In this document: positions 17,061 to 27,300 of the stretch, one piece after another
How the letters are laid out: each line of letters begins with the position of its first letter
Numbering within the stretch: position 1 is the stretch's first letter
NCBI GenBank assembly: GCA_022652545.1
Contig: JALCRM010000012.1
Coordinates: 1 to 62,626, forward strand
Direction of reading: 5' to 3'
DNA: 62,626 bases
DNA from: Lachnospiraceae bacterium
GTDB taxonomy: Bacteria; Bacillota; Clostridia; Lachnospirales; Lachnospiraceae
Notes under the pieces: model-generated
Seen by the model: only the letters and a program-made list of their open reading frames with translations
Databases searched by the model: none
What the model was told of the DNA's origin: nothing
Program-made: the position numbers and the translations under genes

Positions 17061-18506
17061 TTGGTTTCCGGAAAGAAATTTGATTGGAAAGACTTTATCC
17101 GCAGCGTAGCTGTGCTGGCAGTGCCGATCGCCCTGCAGAACCTGCTGACGACGACCGGCAGTATGGTAGATACGATCATGCTGGCCTCCCTCGGTTCCGA
17201 TACCGTGGGAGCCGTAGGACTCTGCGCCCAGTTTTCCTCCCTTATGTTTTCCTGCTACTGGGGCTTTGTCGGCGGAGGCATGCTGTTTTTTGCACAGTAC
17301 TGGGGCGCCGGGAACGGGGACGGCATCCGCAGGGCTTATGGGATAACGCTGACCTTCATGTCGTGCGTGGCGGTCATTTTTACCGTGGCAGCCCTGTGCT
17401 TTCCGGATGCAGTACTGCATATCTATACAGATAAGGCGGAGATCAGGTTGCTGGGCGTTCCGTATCTGAGGCTCGTGGCCCTTTCCTATCCGCTGCAGAT
17501 CCTCGCGATGGCGATGAGCGCGATGCTGCGCTGCATCGAACGCGTGCGCATACCGCTCGCGGGCGGCATCGCCTCGGTCGTCACCAATTTTACGATCAAT
17601 TACATCCTGATCTTCGGCAAGTTAGGCTTTCCGAGGATGGGTGCGCGCGGTGCGGCGATCGGTACAGTCATTGCCTCCGCCGTCAATGTTCTGGTCATTG
17701 TGGCCATGACGCGGAAGCGCGGGGTGCCCTATCTTCTGGACGTCCGCAGGCACTTCCGCTGGACACGCGCTTTTGTGGCTGAATATCTGCGGAAGTGTTT
17801 TCCCATTATCTGCAATGAGTTCCTGATCGGCGTCGGCAACATGCTGATCAACGTGGTGCTGGGCCGCCAGACGACGGCGGTCATTGCCGCGGTCGCGGTC
17901 TTCCGTACGCTCGAAGGCATCGTGATCGCGTTCTTCAGCGGCTTCTCCAATGCTTCCTCGGTGCTGGTCGGTAAAAAGGTGGGCGAGGGCGACCACGAAA
18001 CTGCCTACGCCCGCGCCGTCAGGCTGGTCTATATGTGCAGCGGCATCATAGCCGTGGCCTGCCTTCTGCTGTTTGCCCTCCATTCGCCCATCCTGCACGC
18101 AATGAGCCTGCAGGGAGAGTCGTTCCGCGTCGGGACGCAGATCCTTGCGGTCTACGGTGTGATGGCGGTTATCCGTATGGGCAACTGGGTGCAGAACGAC
18201 ACGTTCCGTTCGGCAGGGGACGCCGCTTTCGGCTCTGTCATGGAGATCACCTTCATGTATACGCTGCTGCTGCCCTGTGTCTATGTTGCGAACTTTGTCC
18301 TGCACGCCCCGTTCCTTATGGTATTTGCACTCTGCTATGTGGATGAGCCGATACGCTATCTGATCATGCAGCGCCATCTCTATTCCGGAAAGTGGATAAA
18401 ACCCGTCACGGATGCGGGACGGGCCACGATCGCACAGTTCCGGGAGGATCATCATATCCGCGTGCGTGCCGAACGCAGGGGCAGGAATGGAAAGGGCAGC
18501 TTATGA
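17061..18506 (+). CDS. MATE-family multidrug/organic cation exporter
   Basis: The 481-aa protein has 12 predicted transmembrane helices in two similar halves, with IALQNLLTTTGSMVDTIMLA and WGFVGGGMLFFAQYWGAGNGDG in the first half and GFSNASSVLVGKKVGEG in the second. These are standard MATE motifs. The start is TTG 17061 after AGAAAGGA. It overlaps the muramidase gene by ATGA. MATE pumps and Wzx flippases share the MOP superfamily, but the motifs here favour MATE. Confidence 0.92.
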   Translation: MVSGKKFDWKDFIRSVAVLAVPIALQNLLTTTGSMVDTIMLASLGSDTVGAVGLCAQFSSLMFSCYWGFVGGGMLFFAQYWGAGNGDGIRRAYGITLTFMSCVAVIFTVAALCFPDAVLHIYTDKAEIRLLGVPYLRLVALSYPLQILAMAMSAMLRCIERVRIPLAGGIASVVTNFTINYILIFGKLGFPRMGARGAAIGTVIASAVNVLVIVAMTRKRGVPYLLDVRRHFRWTRAFVAEYLRKCFPIICNEFLIGVGNMLINVVLGRQTTAVIAAVAVFRTLEGIVIAFFSGFSNASSVLVGKKVGEGDHETAYARAVRLVYMCSGIIAVACLLLFALHSPILHAMSLQGESFRVGTQILAVYGVMAVIRMGNWVQNDTFRSAGDAAFGSVMEITFMYTLLLPCVYVANFVLHAPFLMVFALCYVDEPIRYLIMQRHLYSGKWIKPVTDAGRATIAQFREDHHIRVRAERRGRNGKGSL

Positions 18507-19354
18507 AGATGCCCGGGCAGTTTCTGCAGAAAGTACGCCGATACCTGCCGTATCTTGCGGCCGCAGCTGCTGCGGCAGCACTGGTCGCGGCCGTGGTCAT
18601 GGCCCTTGTGCGCATCGAACGGTCCGGCACCGCGGAGGAGTCGATCGATACCAGTGCCTACGGCGGAGATCTTACCAATTCTTTTTCCAAAACGGATTTT
18701 ACGCAGGATGAAAACGGGATCCTGCACTATACGGGTGCGGATCCCTATATTTCCGGTACATACGGGATCGATGTCTCGGAGCACCAGAACAGCATCGACT
18801 GGGTCAAAGTGGCCGCAGCCGGCGTGAAATTCGCCATGATACGGGTCGGCCGGCGGGGAACGACGAGCGGCGGGCTCGCCGTGGACAAATATTATGAAGA
18901 GAACGTGCGCGGTGCCGTTCAAAACGGCATTGAAGCCGGCGTGTATTTTTATTCGCAGGCGGTCAGCGTTGCGGAAGCGGAGGAAGAAGCAGCCTTCGTA
19001 CTGGAGCAGATCGCCGGGAAAAAGATCACCGGCCCGGTCGCCGTTGACATGGAGCCTGCGGAGTCGGACTCCGGCAGGACAAAGAATGTCACGACGGATG
19101 TTTTTACACAGTGTGCGCTGCGCTTCTGCACGATCATCCGGGAAGCCGGGTACACGCCGATGATCTACGGATACAATCGCACCTTCAGCGAGATGCTCGA
19201 CATGTCCAGGACCGGCAATTACGCGACCTGGATCGCCGACTATTCAAATCCCGTTTCCTATCCCTATGTTTTCGGCATGTGGCAGTATTCCGATAAAGGC
19301 AGCGTCGACGGGATCGGCGGCCGGGTAGACCTCGATATACGCATCATGCCCTGA
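18503..19354 (+). CDS. Membrane-anchored GH25 muramidase
   Basis: The 283-aa protein has a short cytoplasmic N-terminus, one transmembrane helix (about residues 12-35) and a GH25 lysozyme-like domain from about residue 85. The family catalytic positions are visible: Asp90 in GIDVSEHQ, Asp182 and Glu184 in VDMEPAE. The C-terminal strand RVDLDIR closes the barrel. It should cleave peptidoglycan between MurNAc and GlcNAc outside the membrane. The start at 18503 overlaps the MATE stop; the frame extends upstream but only through sequence coding for the MATE protein. Confidence 0.92.
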   Translation: MKMPGQFLQKVRRYLPYLAAAAAAAALVAAVVMALVRIERSGTAEESIDTSAYGGDLTNSFSKTDFTQDENGILHYTGADPYISGTYGIDVSEHQNSIDWVKVAAAGVKFAMIRVGRRGTTSGGLAVDKYYEENVRGAVQNGIEAGVYFYSQAVSVAEAEEEAAFVLEQIAGKKITGPVAVDMEPAESDSGRTKNVTTDVFTQCALRFCTIIREAGYTPMIYGYNRTFSEMLDMSRTGNYATWIADYSNPVSYPYVFGMWQYSDKGSVDGIGGRVDLDIRIMP

Positions 19355-19417
19355 GCATCCGGGACCGCAGCGTTCCGCCCCTCTGAAGAATATATGGAAT
19401 TTTACGGATAACGGTTT

Positions 19418-19423
19418 TATAAT
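19418..19423 (+). promoter_or_regulatory. Probable -10 element upstream of ilvE
   Basis: A perfect TATAAT lies 46 bases upstream of the ilvE start in an AT-rich gap. At the right distance the -35 candidate is poor (TGGAAT), so the promoter is tentative. Confidence 0.45.
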
Positions 19424-19468
19424 ATTCTCTGTATATTTTTCAGAAAACAGTCAAGGAGGAGCGGAACA

Positions 19469-20494
19469 ATGCAGAAAAAAGATGTGAAATGGGGCGAGAT
19501 CGGTTTCGGCTATATCAAGACCGACAAGCGCTATGTTTGCAATTACAGGAACGGGAGCTGGGACAGAGGCGGCCTCATAGAGGATGCAGACATCGTCATG
19601 AGCGAGTGTGCAGGAGTCCTGCAGTATTCGCAGTCTGTCTTTGAAGGCCTGAAGGCATATACCACGGAAGACGGGCACATCGTCTGCTTCCGCCCGGATC
19701 TGAATGCGGACAGAATGTACAATTCCGCACTGCGTCTCGAAATGCCTCCTTTTGACAGGGAAAAATTTGTACAGGCGGTTGTTGAGGTCGTTAAGGCCAA
19801 CGCGGCATGGGTACCGCCATACGGCTACGGTGCGACGCTGTATATTCGTCCCTATATGTTCGGAATCAGCCCCGTGATCGGCGTAAAACCGGCGGATGAC
19901 TATCAGTTCCGTATTTTCACGACGCCGGTGGGTGCGTATTTCAAGGGCGGCGCAAAGCCGATCGCCATCAAGGTATCCGATTTTGACCGCGCGGCACCGC
20001 GCGGCACAGGGAACATCAAGGCAGGACTGAACTATGCCATGAGCCTGCACGCGATCGTCACTGCGCACAACGAAGGCTATTCGGAAAACATTTACCTGGA
20101 TCCCGCGACACGCACCAAGATCGAAGAGACCGGCGGCGCCAATGCAATTTTCGTCGACGCGGACGGCAACCTGGTCGTGCCGAAGTCGGACAGCATACTG
20201 CCGTCCATCACGAGACGTTCCATCGTGTACGTCGCGCAGAATTATCTCGGCATCAAGGTCACCGAGAGAGAAGTTCTGCTCAGTGAAGTCGGCAATTTCA
20301 GGGAGATGGGTCTTTGCGGGACCGCCGCGGTGATCTCGCCTGTGGCCAGGATCAACGATCACGACAACATCATCAGTTTTGCCGACAATCAGGTAAAGAT
20401 GGGACCGGTGCTGCAGAAGCTGTATGACACGCTCACAGGCATCCAGATGGGCAGGATCGAAGCTCCCGAAGGCTGGGTGAAAGTAATAGAGTGA
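19469..20494 (+). CDS. ilvE: Branched-chain amino acid aminotransferase
   Basis: The 341-aa fold-type IV PLP aminotransferase interconverts Val, Leu and Ile with their 2-oxo acids. Diagnostic features are QSVFEGLKAY near the N-terminus, the PLP lysine in GTGNIKAGLNYAMSL and the phosphate-binding EVGNFREMGLCGTAAVISPV region near the C-terminus. The AAGGAGG ribosome binding site is strong. Confidence 0.95.
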   Translation: MQKKDVKWGEIGFGYIKTDKRYVCNYRNGSWDRGGLIEDADIVMSECAGVLQYSQSVFEGLKAYTTEDGHIVCFRPDLNADRMYNSALRLEMPPFDREKFVQAVVEVVKANAAWVPPYGYGATLYIRPYMFGISPVIGVKPADDYQFRIFTTPVGAYFKGGAKPIAIKVSDFDRAAPRGTGNIKAGLNYAMSLHAIVTAHNEGYSENIYLDPATRTKIEETGGANAIFVDADGNLVVPKSDSILPSITRRSIVYVAQNYLGIKVTEREVLLSEVGNFREMGLCGTAAVISPVARINDHDNIISFADNQVKMGPVLQKLYDTLTGIQMGRIEAPEGWVKVIE

Positions 20495-20539
20495 CCGGTT
20501 GCCCGGTAATCCACGACACCATATTGAGGAGGAACGCAG

Positions 20540-22138
20540 ATGTTCAAGGACGGTAAGATCTGGATCGCGCAGACGGCAGACGGACAGGATCAGTACATAC
20601 TTCCCTCGATGGCGAACCGTCACGGCCTGATCGCCGGCGCGACCGGCACAGGCAAAACAGTCACTCTCAAGGTACTTGCCGAATCCTTCAGTGATGCCGG
20701 TGTCCCGGTGTTCCTGGCGGATGTGAAGGGCGACCTCGCCGGTATGGTAAACCCCGGCACGGACAGCCCTGACATGCAGAAGCGCATCGAGAAGTTCGGG
20801 CTTGCGGCAGCGGGTTTCGCCTATAAGGCGTATCCGGTGACTTACTGGGACATCTACGGCGAAAAGGGCCTGCAGCTGCGCACCACGATCTCCGAAATGG
20901 GACCGCTGCTCCTCGGCCGTATCCTGGGCCTGAACGAAACGCAGTCACAGATCCTGACCATCGTATTCAAGATCGCGGATGACAACAGCATGCTGCTGGA
21001 CGATACCAAGGACCTGAAGGCGATGCTGAACTATGTGCAGGAAAATGCCGCCCAGTACAAGGACAATTACGGCAATATTTCCAGTGCGTCCGTAGACGTC
21101 ATAAAGCGCGCGGTCAGCACTCTTGAACTGGACGGCGGCGATAAATTCTTCGGCGAGCCCGCGCTGGCGGTCAACGACTGGTTTACGACGGGACTTGACG
21201 GCCGCGGGATGATCAACATCCTGGATTCCGAGAGCCTGATCAACAAACCGACGCTCTACTCCACATTCCTGCTCTGGATGATGTCCGAGCTGTTTGAGAC
21301 ACTGCCGGAAGTAGGCGACCTCGACAGGCCGAAGATGGTGTTCTTCTTCGACGAGGCGCATCTGCTTTTCAACGATGCTCCGAAGGTGCTCCTTGACAAG
21401 ATCGGGCAGGTCGTCAAACTGATCCGTTCCAAGGGCGTCGGCATTTTCTTCATCACGCAGAACCCGCGCGATATCCCGAACGATGTGCTGGCACAGCTCG
21501 GCAACAAGATCGAGCACGGGCTGCATGCGTATACCCCGCTGGAGCAGAAGGCTGTCAGGGCGGCGGCGGATTCGTTCCGTGAGAACCCCGCTTTCGATAC
21601 ATTTGAGACACTGATGAACCTGGGGACAGGCGAGGCAGTCATTTCGTTCCTTGATGAAAAGGGCATGCCCGGCATTTCGCAGAAAGTTGCGATCCTGCCG
21701 CCGCAGAGCCAGATGGGTGCCATTACCGATTCCGACCGTGACCGCGCGATAAAGAGCAGCGTCCTGTACACCAGATACGCAGCCGCCACAGACCGTGATT
21801 CCGCATATGAATTCCTGAAGCGGAGAGGGCTTGAGGAGGAGGCAAAACAGCAGCAGGAAGCGGCGGCTGTCGAAGCAGACAAGGAGAAAGCCGCTGCGGA
21901 TAAACTGCAGGCAAAGGAAGAAGCCGCGCAGGAGAAGGCAAAAGCCAGGGAAGAACAGCATGCGAAAACTGCCACGAAGCGCGCAGCCAAATCGGTAGCC
22001 GGTTCTGTGACAGGTACGATCGGCAGACAGGTCGGAAGAGCTCTGGGCAGCAATTTCGGCACCTTCGGCAAAACACTGGGAGGAAATCTCGGCGCCAGTC
22101 TCGGCCGCGGTATCCTGAGTACCCTGTTCAAACTGTGA
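20540..22138 (+). CDS. HerA/YjgR-like ATPase (DUF853)
   Basis: The 532-aa protein has a Walker A GATGTGKTVTL (residues 34-44), VFLADVKGDLAGM, a Walker B VFFFDEAHLLF and ITQNPRDIPNDVLAQLGNKIEHGLHA, which define the DUF853 branch of HerA-like FtsK/HerA ATPases. After residue 430 it changes to an Ala/Glu/Lys-rich coiled coil, then a Gly-rich tail. The cellular role of YjgR proteins is not established; it is probably a cytosolic motor acting on DNA or membrane complexes. Confidence 0.92.
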   Translation: MFKDGKIWIAQTADGQDQYILPSMANRHGLIAGATGTGKTVTLKVLAESFSDAGVPVFLADVKGDLAGMVNPGTDSPDMQKRIEKFGLAAAGFAYKAYPVTYWDIYGEKGLQLRTTISEMGPLLLGRILGLNETQSQILTIVFKIADDNSMLLDDTKDLKAMLNYVQENAAQYKDNYGNISSASVDVIKRAVSTLELDGGDKFFGEPALAVNDWFTTGLDGRGMINILDSESLINKPTLYSTFLLWMMSELFETLPEVGDLDRPKMVFFFDEAHLLFNDAPKVLLDKIGQVVKLIRSKGVGIFFITQNPRDIPNDVLAQLGNKIEHGLHAYTPLEQKAVRAAADSFRENPAFDTFETLMNLGTGEAVISFLDEKGMPGISQKVAILPPQSQMGAITDSDRDRAIKSSVLYTRYAAATDRDSAYEFLKRRGLEEEAKQQQEAAAVEADKEKAAADKLQAKEEAAQEKAKAREEQHAKTATKRAAKSVAGSVTGTIGRQVGRALGSNFGTFGKTLGGNLGASLGRGILSTLFKL

Positions 22139-22150
22139 TCCGGATCTTCC

Positions 22151-22197
22151 GGGACAGGTCCCTTTCCTCTGCGGGAACGGGACCTGTCCTTTTTTTG
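22151..22197 (+). terminator. Strong Rho-independent terminator after the HerA-like gene
   Basis: GGACAGGTCCC (22152-22162) pairs with GGGACCTGTCC (22179-22189) and is followed by eight T residues. Just downstream, an A-run (22202-22208) next to CCGTCCCCACGG could provide a weaker terminator on the minus strand for the tRNA. Confidence 0.93.
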
Positions 22198-22253
22198 CGA
22201 CAAAAAAAGAACACCGTCCCCACGGATATTCACCGCAAAAACAGTGCCCCTCG

Positions 22254-22326
22254 TGCGCCTTCAGGGACTCGAACCCTGGACACCCTGATTAAGAGTCAGG
22301 TGCTCTACCAACTGAGCTAAAAGCGC
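22254..22326 (-). tRNA. tRNA-Lys (anticodon CUU)
   Basis: A 73-nt cloverleaf is read on the minus strand. The acceptor stem GCGCTTT pairs with AAGGCGC (one T-G pair) and the discriminator is A. The D arm is AGCTCAGTTGGTAGAGC, the anticodon stem-loop reads CTGACTCTTAATCAG with CTT at the anticodon, and the T arm contains GGTTCGAGTCC. The 3' CCA is not encoded. Confidence 0.96.
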
Positions 22327-22367
22327 ATATTTCAGAAGATATCGGCCTTTTTCAAAGCGCAATCGTT

Positions 22368-22396
22368 ATTATAATATACCGTTTTCCTTTTGACAA
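22368..22396 (-). promoter_or_regulatory. Promoter of tRNA-Lys
   Basis: On the minus strand TTGTCA (22396-22391) and TATAAT (22373-22368) are separated by exactly 17 bases. The tRNA starts 41 bases downstream of the -10 element, leaving a short leader. Confidence 0.82.
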
Positions 22397-22398
22397 GA

Positions 22399-22404
22399 TA
22401 TAAT
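22399..22404 (+). promoter_or_regulatory. -10-like TATAAT immediately upstream of tatD
   Basis: TATAAT ends seven bases before the tatD ATG and no Shine-Dalgarno sequence lies between. If used, transcription would begin at or next to the start codon. It lies beside the -35 element of the divergent tRNA promoter. No matching -35 is clear. Confidence 0.4.
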
Positions 22405-22411
22405 CGTAAAT

Positions 22412-23212
22412 ATGAAGCAGGCAAATTCTTATATTTTTGATACACATGCGCATTATGACGACCCCGCCTTTGCGGGAGAGGTCGATGCGATCGTCGGGCG
22501 CTTTACCGAAGCAGGCGTCGGCTGTGCCGTCAATGTGGCTTCCACACTCCCGAGCATTTCCGAGTGCATTGCCCTCGCTGCGGCATATCCGGTCTTTTAT
22601 GCGGCTGCCGGCGTGCATCCTTCGGAATGCGGGGAACTGACGGAAGACGATGCGGAACTTATCGGTGCGGCGCTGCGGCAGCCGAAGACCGTGGCAGTCG
22701 GAGAGATCGGGCTGGATTACCACTGGGAAACGCCCTCGCGCGACCTGCAGAAGGAATGGTTCATCCGGCAGCTCGGCCTGGCCCGCCGCTATGACAGGCC
22801 GGTCATCATTCATTCCCGCGACGCGGCAGCCGATACGATGGAGATCCTCCGGCAGTACGGTCCGCAGCCGGCGGCCGGCGGGCCTCCCGCCGGTGTGATC
22901 CACTGCTATTCCTACAGCCCGGAACAGGCGGAGGAATACTGCAGCATGGGCTGGATGATCGGCGTGGGCGGCGTCGTGACGTTCAAAAATGCCCGCAGGC
23001 TGAAAGAGACCGTCATACGGCTGCCCGCCGACAGGATCGTACTGGAGACGGACTGTCCGTACATGGCGCCGGAGCCGCACCGCGGCGAGCGGAATTCCTC
23101 GCTGTACCTGCCGCTTGTCGTACAGGCCGTGGCGGAACTGAAAGGAATGGCGCCGGAGGAAGTGATCGCCCGCACCTGTGAAAATGCAAAGCGGCTGTAC
23201 AGGCTGCCCTGA
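22412..23212 (+). CDS. tatD: TatD-family metal-dependent DNase
   Basis: The 266-aa TIM-barrel hydrolase has the metal ligands of the family: FDTHAHYDD (HxH), the Glu in VGEIGLDYHW, HSRDA, GVIHCYS and the Asp of LETDCPYMAP. TatD proteins are 3'-5' nucleases linked to DNA repair and quality control. It starts at the ATG 22412 without a recognisable ribosome binding site; no alternative start fits because the family begins right at the DTHxH motif. Confidence 0.93.
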   Translation: MKQANSYIFDTHAHYDDPAFAGEVDAIVGRFTEAGVGCAVNVASTLPSISECIALAAAYPVFYAAAGVHPSECGELTEDDAELIGAALRQPKTVAVGEIGLDYHWETPSRDLQKEWFIRQLGLARRYDRPVIIHSRDAAADTMEILRQYGPQPAAGGPPAGVIHCYSYSPEQAEEYCSMGWMIGVGGVVTFKNARRLKETVIRLPADRIVLETDCPYMAPEPHRGERNSSLYLPLVVQAVAELKGMAPEEVIARTCENAKRLYRLP

Positions 23213-23248
23213 TCATACATAAATCAAAAAGAACGGAGAATGAACAAT

Positions 23249-24127
23249 ATGCCGGAACTCTGCACGCCGGGCGAGACCCTGCGGATACTTGACAAATACG
23301 GGATCAGAGCCAGAAAGCGCTACGGTCAGAATTTCCTCATCGATGCCAATGTGGTGCATGCCATAGTCGCCGCCGCCGGTATAGGGCCGGATGACTGTGT
23401 GCTGGAGATCGGCCCGGGGATCGGTTCCATGACCGGGATTCTTGCTTCCGCCGCACGCAGCGTCGTGGCCGTAGAGATCGACGAAAGCCTGAAGGACGTG
23501 CTCGCGGAGACGCTGGCCGGCCATGGGAATGTGGAGGTCATCTGGAACGACGTCCTGAAGCTTGACATGAAGGAACTGGCGGACCGCTGCGGCTGCGGAC
23601 GGCCGCTCAAGTGCGTCGCCAACCTGCCTTATTATGTTACGACGCCGATCCTGATGCAGCTGCTTGCCGAACGCGGCTGCTTTGACAGCATTACCATCAT
23701 GGTGCAGAAAGAGGTGGCCGACCGCATCTGTGCCTCTCCCGGCAGCAAAGACTACGGGGCACTCACGCTGGCGGTGGATTACTACTGCAGGCCCGAAAAG
23801 GTGCTTGACGTGCAGCCTTCCTGTTTTATCCCGCGGCCCGGCGTCGTCAGCTCGGTACTGAACCTGAAGGCCTTCGGTGCCCCGCCCGTGAAAGCCGATG
23901 AAAGGTTCCTTTTCGCGGTGATCCGCGCGTCCTTCAACCAGCGCCGCAAAACACTTGTCAACGGTGTTATGAACGGCCTCACGGTCGACGGCAGACGGCT
24001 GCAGGTCCCGCGCGCCGCGGTGGAAAATGCCCTGCAGACCATAGGACAGCCGGCAGCGGTACGGGGGGAAAATCTTTCTCTCGGACAGTTTGCGGCGTTT
24101 TCGGAGGAACTTCGAAGAAGCCTGTAA
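23249..24127 (+). CDS. rsmA: 16S rRNA dimethyladenosine transferase
   Basis: The 292-aa KsgA/RsmA enzyme dimethylates two adjacent adenines near the 3' end of 16S rRNA during 30S assembly. It contains KRYGQNFLID, the SAM motif VLEIGPGIGSMT, VEIDESL and the catalytic NLPYYVTTPI. The start at 23249 fits the GAACGGAG site 10 bases upstream better than the ATG at 23240, which is only one base from it. The tatD-rsmA order is common in Firmicutes. Confidence 0.95.
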   Translation: MPELCTPGETLRILDKYGIRARKRYGQNFLIDANVVHAIVAAAGIGPDDCVLEIGPGIGSMTGILASAARSVVAVEIDESLKDVLAETLAGHGNVEVIWNDVLKLDMKELADRCGCGRPLKCVANLPYYVTTPILMQLLAERGCFDSITIMVQKEVADRICASPGSKDYGALTLAVDYYCRPEKVLDVQPSCFIPRPGVVSSVLNLKAFGAPPVKADERFLFAVIRASFNQRRKTLVNGVMNGLTVDGRRLQVPRAAVENALQTIGQPAAVRGENLSLGQFAAFSEELRRSL

Positions 24128-24177
24128 AGTGGCCTGAAATCAGCGCTTTTCCTGCTGTTTTGAGAAACGTATGTTCT

Positions 24178-24206
24178 TTGACATGAATATATGGTTATGG
24201 TACACT
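24178..24206 (+). promoter_or_regulatory. Sigma-70-type promoter of the TPR/AAA-like gene
   Basis: A perfect TTGACA (24178-24183) and TACACT (24201-24206) are separated by 17 bases. The start codon lies about 120 bases further on. The leader contains a small stem (GGCTG-TGCCG-CAGCC) but no terminator that I can see. Confidence 0.82.
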
Positions 24207-24332
24207 AAGTCAGATATTCTGAACCTATTTTAATAAGTAATCCGGGCTGTGCCGCAGCCGTCGGCAACTGTCCGATCTTAATTGCATATCGGGACTTCCC
24301 GCCACGGTGAACGTTCCGAACCGGAGGCTGCT

Positions 24333-27300
24333 TTGGACAAGTATGAATATAAGGTATGTCTTGATGACATCAAGACACTGATCGCCGGGAAACAGTTTCA
24401 GCAGGCCCTGCAGATCGCGGACACGATCGACTGGACCCATGTCAAGAGCGTCAAAACACTTTGCATGATCAGCGACCTGTACAAGGTGAACGGGCGTACG
24501 CTGGAGAGCCGCGATACGCTGCTTCTGGCATACAACAGGGAGCCGGAAAATCCGCAGATCATCTACGCCATGTGTGATATCGAACTGCAGCTGGATGAAT
24601 ATGTCCGTGCCATGCAGTTTTATACGGAATACATGAAGATCGCCCCGAGAGATCCCAACCGCCTGATCCTTCAGTACAAACTCTACGAAGCCCAGAACGT
24701 CAGTCTGGAAGAGAGGATAGCTGTCCTCGAAGAATACAAGAAGAAGGTCTACCGCGAAAAGTGGGTGTACGAACTGGCCACCCTCTGCAGCCGCGTGGGT
24801 CTTTATTCGCGCTGCGATGAACTCTGCGACCAGCTGGCGGCGGGTCCTGTGACACGCTGGACAAAACAGGCTCTCGAGCTGAAGAAGATCCACAGCCCGC
24901 TCACACAGGAACAGCAGGCAGTTTATGCCGGCCTTACCGCCAATGCGGCAGGGACACCCGCAGCACCCGAAGCCGCGCCGGTCCGCAGGGACAATGCCGG
25001 TACCGTTTCTCCTGCCCGCGAGGCGATCGGCATCGGGCGTATGGTCGATGAATCCGCCCAGCTCACGGGACTTGCCGAACAGGGACAGGTGGGCGATGAC
25101 ATCCATGTAAAGCCGATGGATGACAACATGGTCAATACCGTGAACCTGCAGTCTGCCGTTGCCGAAGGCCTGAAGGACATTATCAGCAGGGAACCCGACG
25201 CCGACACGCAGGAGGCGGAGCGCGAAGCGAAGGCGGAAGAGGTACGCAAGGAATTCCAGAACGGCTTCGACATTCCGCAGAAGCCAGAGATCACGGACGA
25301 ACCGGCGGTCAGCAGGGAATATGACGCGGCCCGTTCCGAGGCCAGAGATATCCGCGAGGAAAGACGCACCGCGGCCGCTCCCGCTCCGGCAGGTTCTGCG
25401 GCGCAGGCACCGGCTCCGCAGGCACCGCGCCATGCAGTCTCTGCCAGCCATATTTACGATGGCAGGATCGCACAGGAAACAGACGGCCAGTATTCCATGG
25501 TCATGCCGGAACAGTCCGCTGCCGTCAAGCGTGCGACGGAAGAGATCTTCGGGACGATCCCGAAGGCGGTGGATGACGCCTGGAACCAGACCCTCGAAGA
25601 GAGGACAAAACAGCAGCTTGAAGAGACGCGCCGCGCGATGATCGAGAACACGGGGCCGATCTTTGCGCGCTTTGCCCAGACGGCAAAGCACGGCGCCCTG
25701 GAAGAAGTAGAGCGTGAATACGAGGAAGAACAGAGAACGGCCCGTTACAGTCAGGTCAAGCCGGGAGGCAGTCCGCTGTCGGACGGCATGACGAACAACG
25801 AACGCCGGCAGGTCGAGATCGCCAGGACGGCAGGGGTCAGCCTGTCTCCGGACGGCACCGGGATCCCCGATTCTCTGATCCGCGACCGCTCGTCCGCAAC
25901 GCGCACCTGGGACCGCAGCGATGTTGAGGAAGAACTGCAGGGTAATGAGCCGGCAGAGGAGTACCCCGAAGAGGAATCGCAGCCTGAAGAGGAGATGCGG
26001 CCCGAAGAGGAACCGCAGCCCGAAGAGGAACTAAGCGAAGAAGAACTGGCAGGAGCAGCGCCTGCACAGGAAGAAACTTCCGAGACAGAGGAGTGGTCGG
26101 AAGAAGAACTCCCTGCCGCGAAGCAGCCTGCCGTGCAGAGCGCGCCGCGTAAGAAGGAAGACCGTGAGGAAGATATCCTGGCACCCGGTGCCGTAAAGCC
26201 CGCTGTTGCAAAGGCAGTCGGCGGAACGGTGAGGGACGGGCGCGATGTTTTCACGGATACGACAGTACCCGCCCGCAAACAGGAAGAGCTTTCCGAAACG
26301 CAGCAGATCGCGCAGCTTGTACTGGAGACGTCCCAGGAGGAAGAGCAGCCCGCGCCGGCTCCCGTTAAGTCAGCGCCTGCGGCAGAGCAGCCTGCATCCG
26401 CAGCGACAAAGCCCGCGCCGGCTCCCGCAAAGCCTGCCCCTGCGGCAGAAAAACCTGCACCCGCGGCGGCAAAGCCCGCGCCGGCTCCCGTGAGACCTGC
26501 ACCCGCACCGGTAAAACCTGCCCCTGCAGCGGCAAAGTCTGCACCGGTGAGACCCGCGGTCGAAGAAGAGCCGCAGCCTGAAGAAGAACCTCAGTATGAA
26601 GAAGAGCCGCAGCCCGCAGAAGAACCTCAGTATGAGGAAGAACCGCAGCCTGAAGAAGAACCGCAGCCCGAGGAAGAGCCGCAGCCCGAGGAAGAACCCC
26701 AGCCCGAGGAAGAACCCCAGCCCGAGGAAGAACCCCAGCCCGAGGAAGAGCCGCAGGCCGAAGAAGAACCGAAGAAGGATGCGGGAAAGGCAGCCGAGGA
26801 AGAGCAGAAGCCTTTCGATCCGGAAAAGCAGGCAGATGACGCGCGCCGGAAAGAGGAAGCAGAGAAGATCCATGCCATGAGCCAGGAACAGCGCAGGCTG
26901 TTCGGGCCGTTTATGCATGAAAGAAACACAAGGGCGCAGCTTCTGCGTACGATCGACAACATCAGCCTGGCATCCTTTACGGGCAATGTCCTGATCACCG
27001 GCGACGAAGGGTCCGGGTGCCAGGACCTGGCCAAGGCGCTGCTGCGGGACATCAAGCTGACCGACAGCAATTTTTCCGGCAAAGTGGCGATCGCCAGCAG
27101 CGAGTCCGTGAACCGCAAGGGTGTGGACAGTTACATTTCGCGGATCAGCAACGGCGGCCTGATCATTGAGCACTGTTCGCTGCTCTCCAACGAAAGCGCC
27201 GAACAGCTGCACAGGGAACTGGAAAAGGAAGACCGCGGCCTGATCGTCATTCTGACGGACAACCGCAAGAACATGGACCACTTTATCCGCCACTTCGCGC

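Noticed and set aside
17061..18506. MATE-like protein as the missing exopolysaccharide flippase
   Set aside because: Its motifs are those of MATE exporters and it lies outside the operon; kept only as a weak possibility.
20490..20510. ACCGGTTGCCCGGT hairpin between ilvE and the HerA-like gene as another copy of the structured element
   Set aside because: It shares only a short CCGG/TGCCC resemblance and lacks the second hairpin and the CTCC/GGAG switch.
24225..25691. A 488-codon minus-strand frame opposite the TPR gene
   Set aside because: The translation has no family features, and the plus-strand gene has a promoter, a ribosome binding site and TPR-like sequence.
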